A stretch of DNA of 7,292 nt, from the NCBI GenBank assembly GCA_023430945.1, contig JAEYYE010000072.1, positions 1-7,292 on the forward strand, read 5' to 3'. Positions 6,681 through 7,292 of this stretch are shown piece by piece (within the stretch, counting starts at the first letter, position 1; the number at the start of each line of letters is the position of its first letter). This stretch comes from Bacteroidota bacterium. Lineage in GTDB: Bacteria > Bacteroidota > Bacteroidia > Flavobacteriales_F > PHOS-HE28. Below the pieces are notes generated by a model. That model did not search any database. It was not told the DNA's origin and worked only from the letters and a program-made list of their open reading frames with translations. Made by a program: the position numbers and the translations under genes.

Positions 6681-6688
6681 TAAATATA
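6681..6688 (-). promoter_or_regulatory. Possible -7 element for the secreted protein gene
   Basis: TATATTTA on the minus strand differs from TAnnTTTG only at the last base. It sits in a locally AT-rich patch, about 50 bases before the chosen ATG at 6628. No convincing -33 TTG is found at the right distance. If it is real, the in-frame ATG at 6691 could not be the start, which supports the one at 6628. Confidence 0.3.
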
Positions 6689-6802
6689 CATGGTACGAAA
6701 TGAATTGTACAGTTCATGATCACGGGCACTCTTGCAGTGGTGACGGAACCATCGATCCTTGTGGTCGGAAAGCTGATGGCCTGTCGTCGCGGGATCGCTG
6801 GT

Positions 6803-6810
6803 TAACTTCG
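6803..6810 (+). promoter_or_regulatory. Possible -7 element for polA
   Basis: TAACTTCG on the plus strand matches TAnnTTTG at all but one fixed position, with only a CTG rather than TTG about 19 bases upstream. It would start RNA near 6815, favouring one of the later polA start codons (6830 or 6893). The same TTCG variant occurs in the candidate kinase promoter. Otherwise the 264-base divergent gap 6629-6892 shows only a 6-bp hairpin, GATCCC (6833-6838) with GGGATC (6845-6850). Confidence 0.25.
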
Positions 6811-6892
6811 AGCCATGGTTGAGAATACGATGGATCCCGCCAGTGGGATCGCAACTGCGGCCGTGGCTCCAGAGGGACTGGCCGTGGAGACC

Positions 6893-7292
6893 ATGGCCAC
6901 GGGCGAGGACGATCGTAGACTGTTCCTTCTGGATGCCTACGCCCTGATCTACCGTGCCTATTTCAGTTTCATTCGTGCGCCGCGGGTGAACAGCCAGGGT
7001 TTGAACACCAGTGCGGCGTTCGGTTTCACGCTCGCCCTGGTGGATCTGATCAAGCGGGAAAAGCCCACGCATATCGCGGTGGTCTTCGATTGCGCCGGCC
7101 CCACGGATCGGCACACCGCCCTGGTGGAATACAAGGCCAACCGGCAGGAGATGCCGGACGATATAAAGTCGAACCTTCCATACATCAGGCGGATCGTTGA
7201 AGCTTTCAATATACCGATCCTGGAATGTGAAGGCTACGAGGCCGATGACGTGATCGGCACCATGGCGAAGAAGGCCGAGTTGGAAGGTTACA
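6893..7292 (+). CDS. polA: DNA polymerase I, N-terminal 5'-3' exonuclease part (cut by window edge)
   Basis: The first 133 codons of DNA polymerase I are visible; the frame is still open at the right edge. PolA fills gaps and removes RNA primers during replication and repair. The visible part is the FEN-type 5'-3' exonuclease domain. It has LFLLDAYALIYRAY with metal ligand D14 and conserved R21, VVFD with D66, EYKANR with K81 and R84, and the GYEADDVIGT motif with E116, D118 and D119. Phrases such as RVNSQGLNTSAAFGF are typical of Bacteroidetes PolA. The frame opens after an in-frame TAA at 6803, with ATGs at 6815, 6830 and 6893. I chose 6893 because family members have only a few residues before LFLLDAY. 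Starting at 6815 would add 26 residues rich in Ala, Gly and Val. The ATG at 6893 lies in the loop of a small possible hairpin (CCGTGG at 6882-6887 with CCACGG at 6897-6902). The gene diverges from the secreted protein gene. Confidence 0.95.
   Translation, partial: MATGEDDRRLFLLDAYALIYRAYFSFIRAPRVNSQGLNTSAAFGFTLALVDLIKREKPTHIAVVFDCAGPTDRHTALVEYKANRQEMPDDIKSNLPYIRRIVEAFNIPILECEGYEADDVIGTMAKKAELEGY

Noticed and set aside
6629..7114. Upstream extension of the secreted-protein frame to an ATG at 7114
   Set aside because: This part is antisense to polA, has no sensible domain and would put 162 residues before a clear signal peptide.
1..7292. tRNA, rRNA, CRISPR array, insertion sequence or phage element
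   Set aside because: I looked on both strands and found no cloverleaf-like gene, repeat-spacer pattern, transposase or integrase motif, and no terminal repeats.

Overview
The window most likely comes from a Bacteroidota (Bacteroidetes) chromosome, probably a fairly GC-rich environmental lineage. Three observations support this. A secreted protein ends in what looks like a type IX secretion (T9SS) sorting domain, which is essentially restricted to this phylum. A clear TAnnTTTG-type -7 promoter element lies in front of one gene, with weaker variants in front of others. The start of DNA polymerase I reads like Bacteroidetes PolA. Strong Shine-Dalgarno sites are largely absent, which also fits the phylum. 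The genus cannot be fixed from this sequence.

Layout, left to right. (1) 24-2151, minus strand: a two-component pair, a membrane sensor histidine kinase followed by an OmpR-type response regulator whose coding regions overlap by 38 bases. (2) 2182-3624, plus strand: an aldehyde dehydrogenase of the 2-aminomuconate/2-hydroxymuconate semialdehyde type, diverging from the kinase with only 30 bases between start codons. (3) 3614-3742, minus strand: a 42-codon open frame that looks like a real small gene and overlaps the dehydrogenase end by 11 bases. (4) 3840-4910, minus strand: a SiaB-like (DUF6272-type) GHKL-related protein that appears to be a tandem duplication, with an intact first domain and a degenerate second one. 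It has its own well-formed promoter upstream and a strong hairpin touching its stop codon. (5) 4952-6628, minus strand: a secreted, cysteine-rich, multi-domain surface protein with a C-terminal T9SS signal. (6) 6893 to the right edge, plus strand: the first 133 codons of DNA polymerase I (polA), with the 5'-3' exonuclease active-site residues visible.

There is no obvious single pathway here. The kinase and regulator form one signalling unit and the dehydrogenase may be a stand-alone catabolic enzyme. The SiaB-like gene has no SiaA, SiaC or SiaD partner in the window. The most interesting points are the tandem, half-degenerate SiaB-like protein, the aromatic-rich small ORF, a perfect 14-bp hairpin inside the dehydrogenase gene, and a strong excess of the tetramer GATC.
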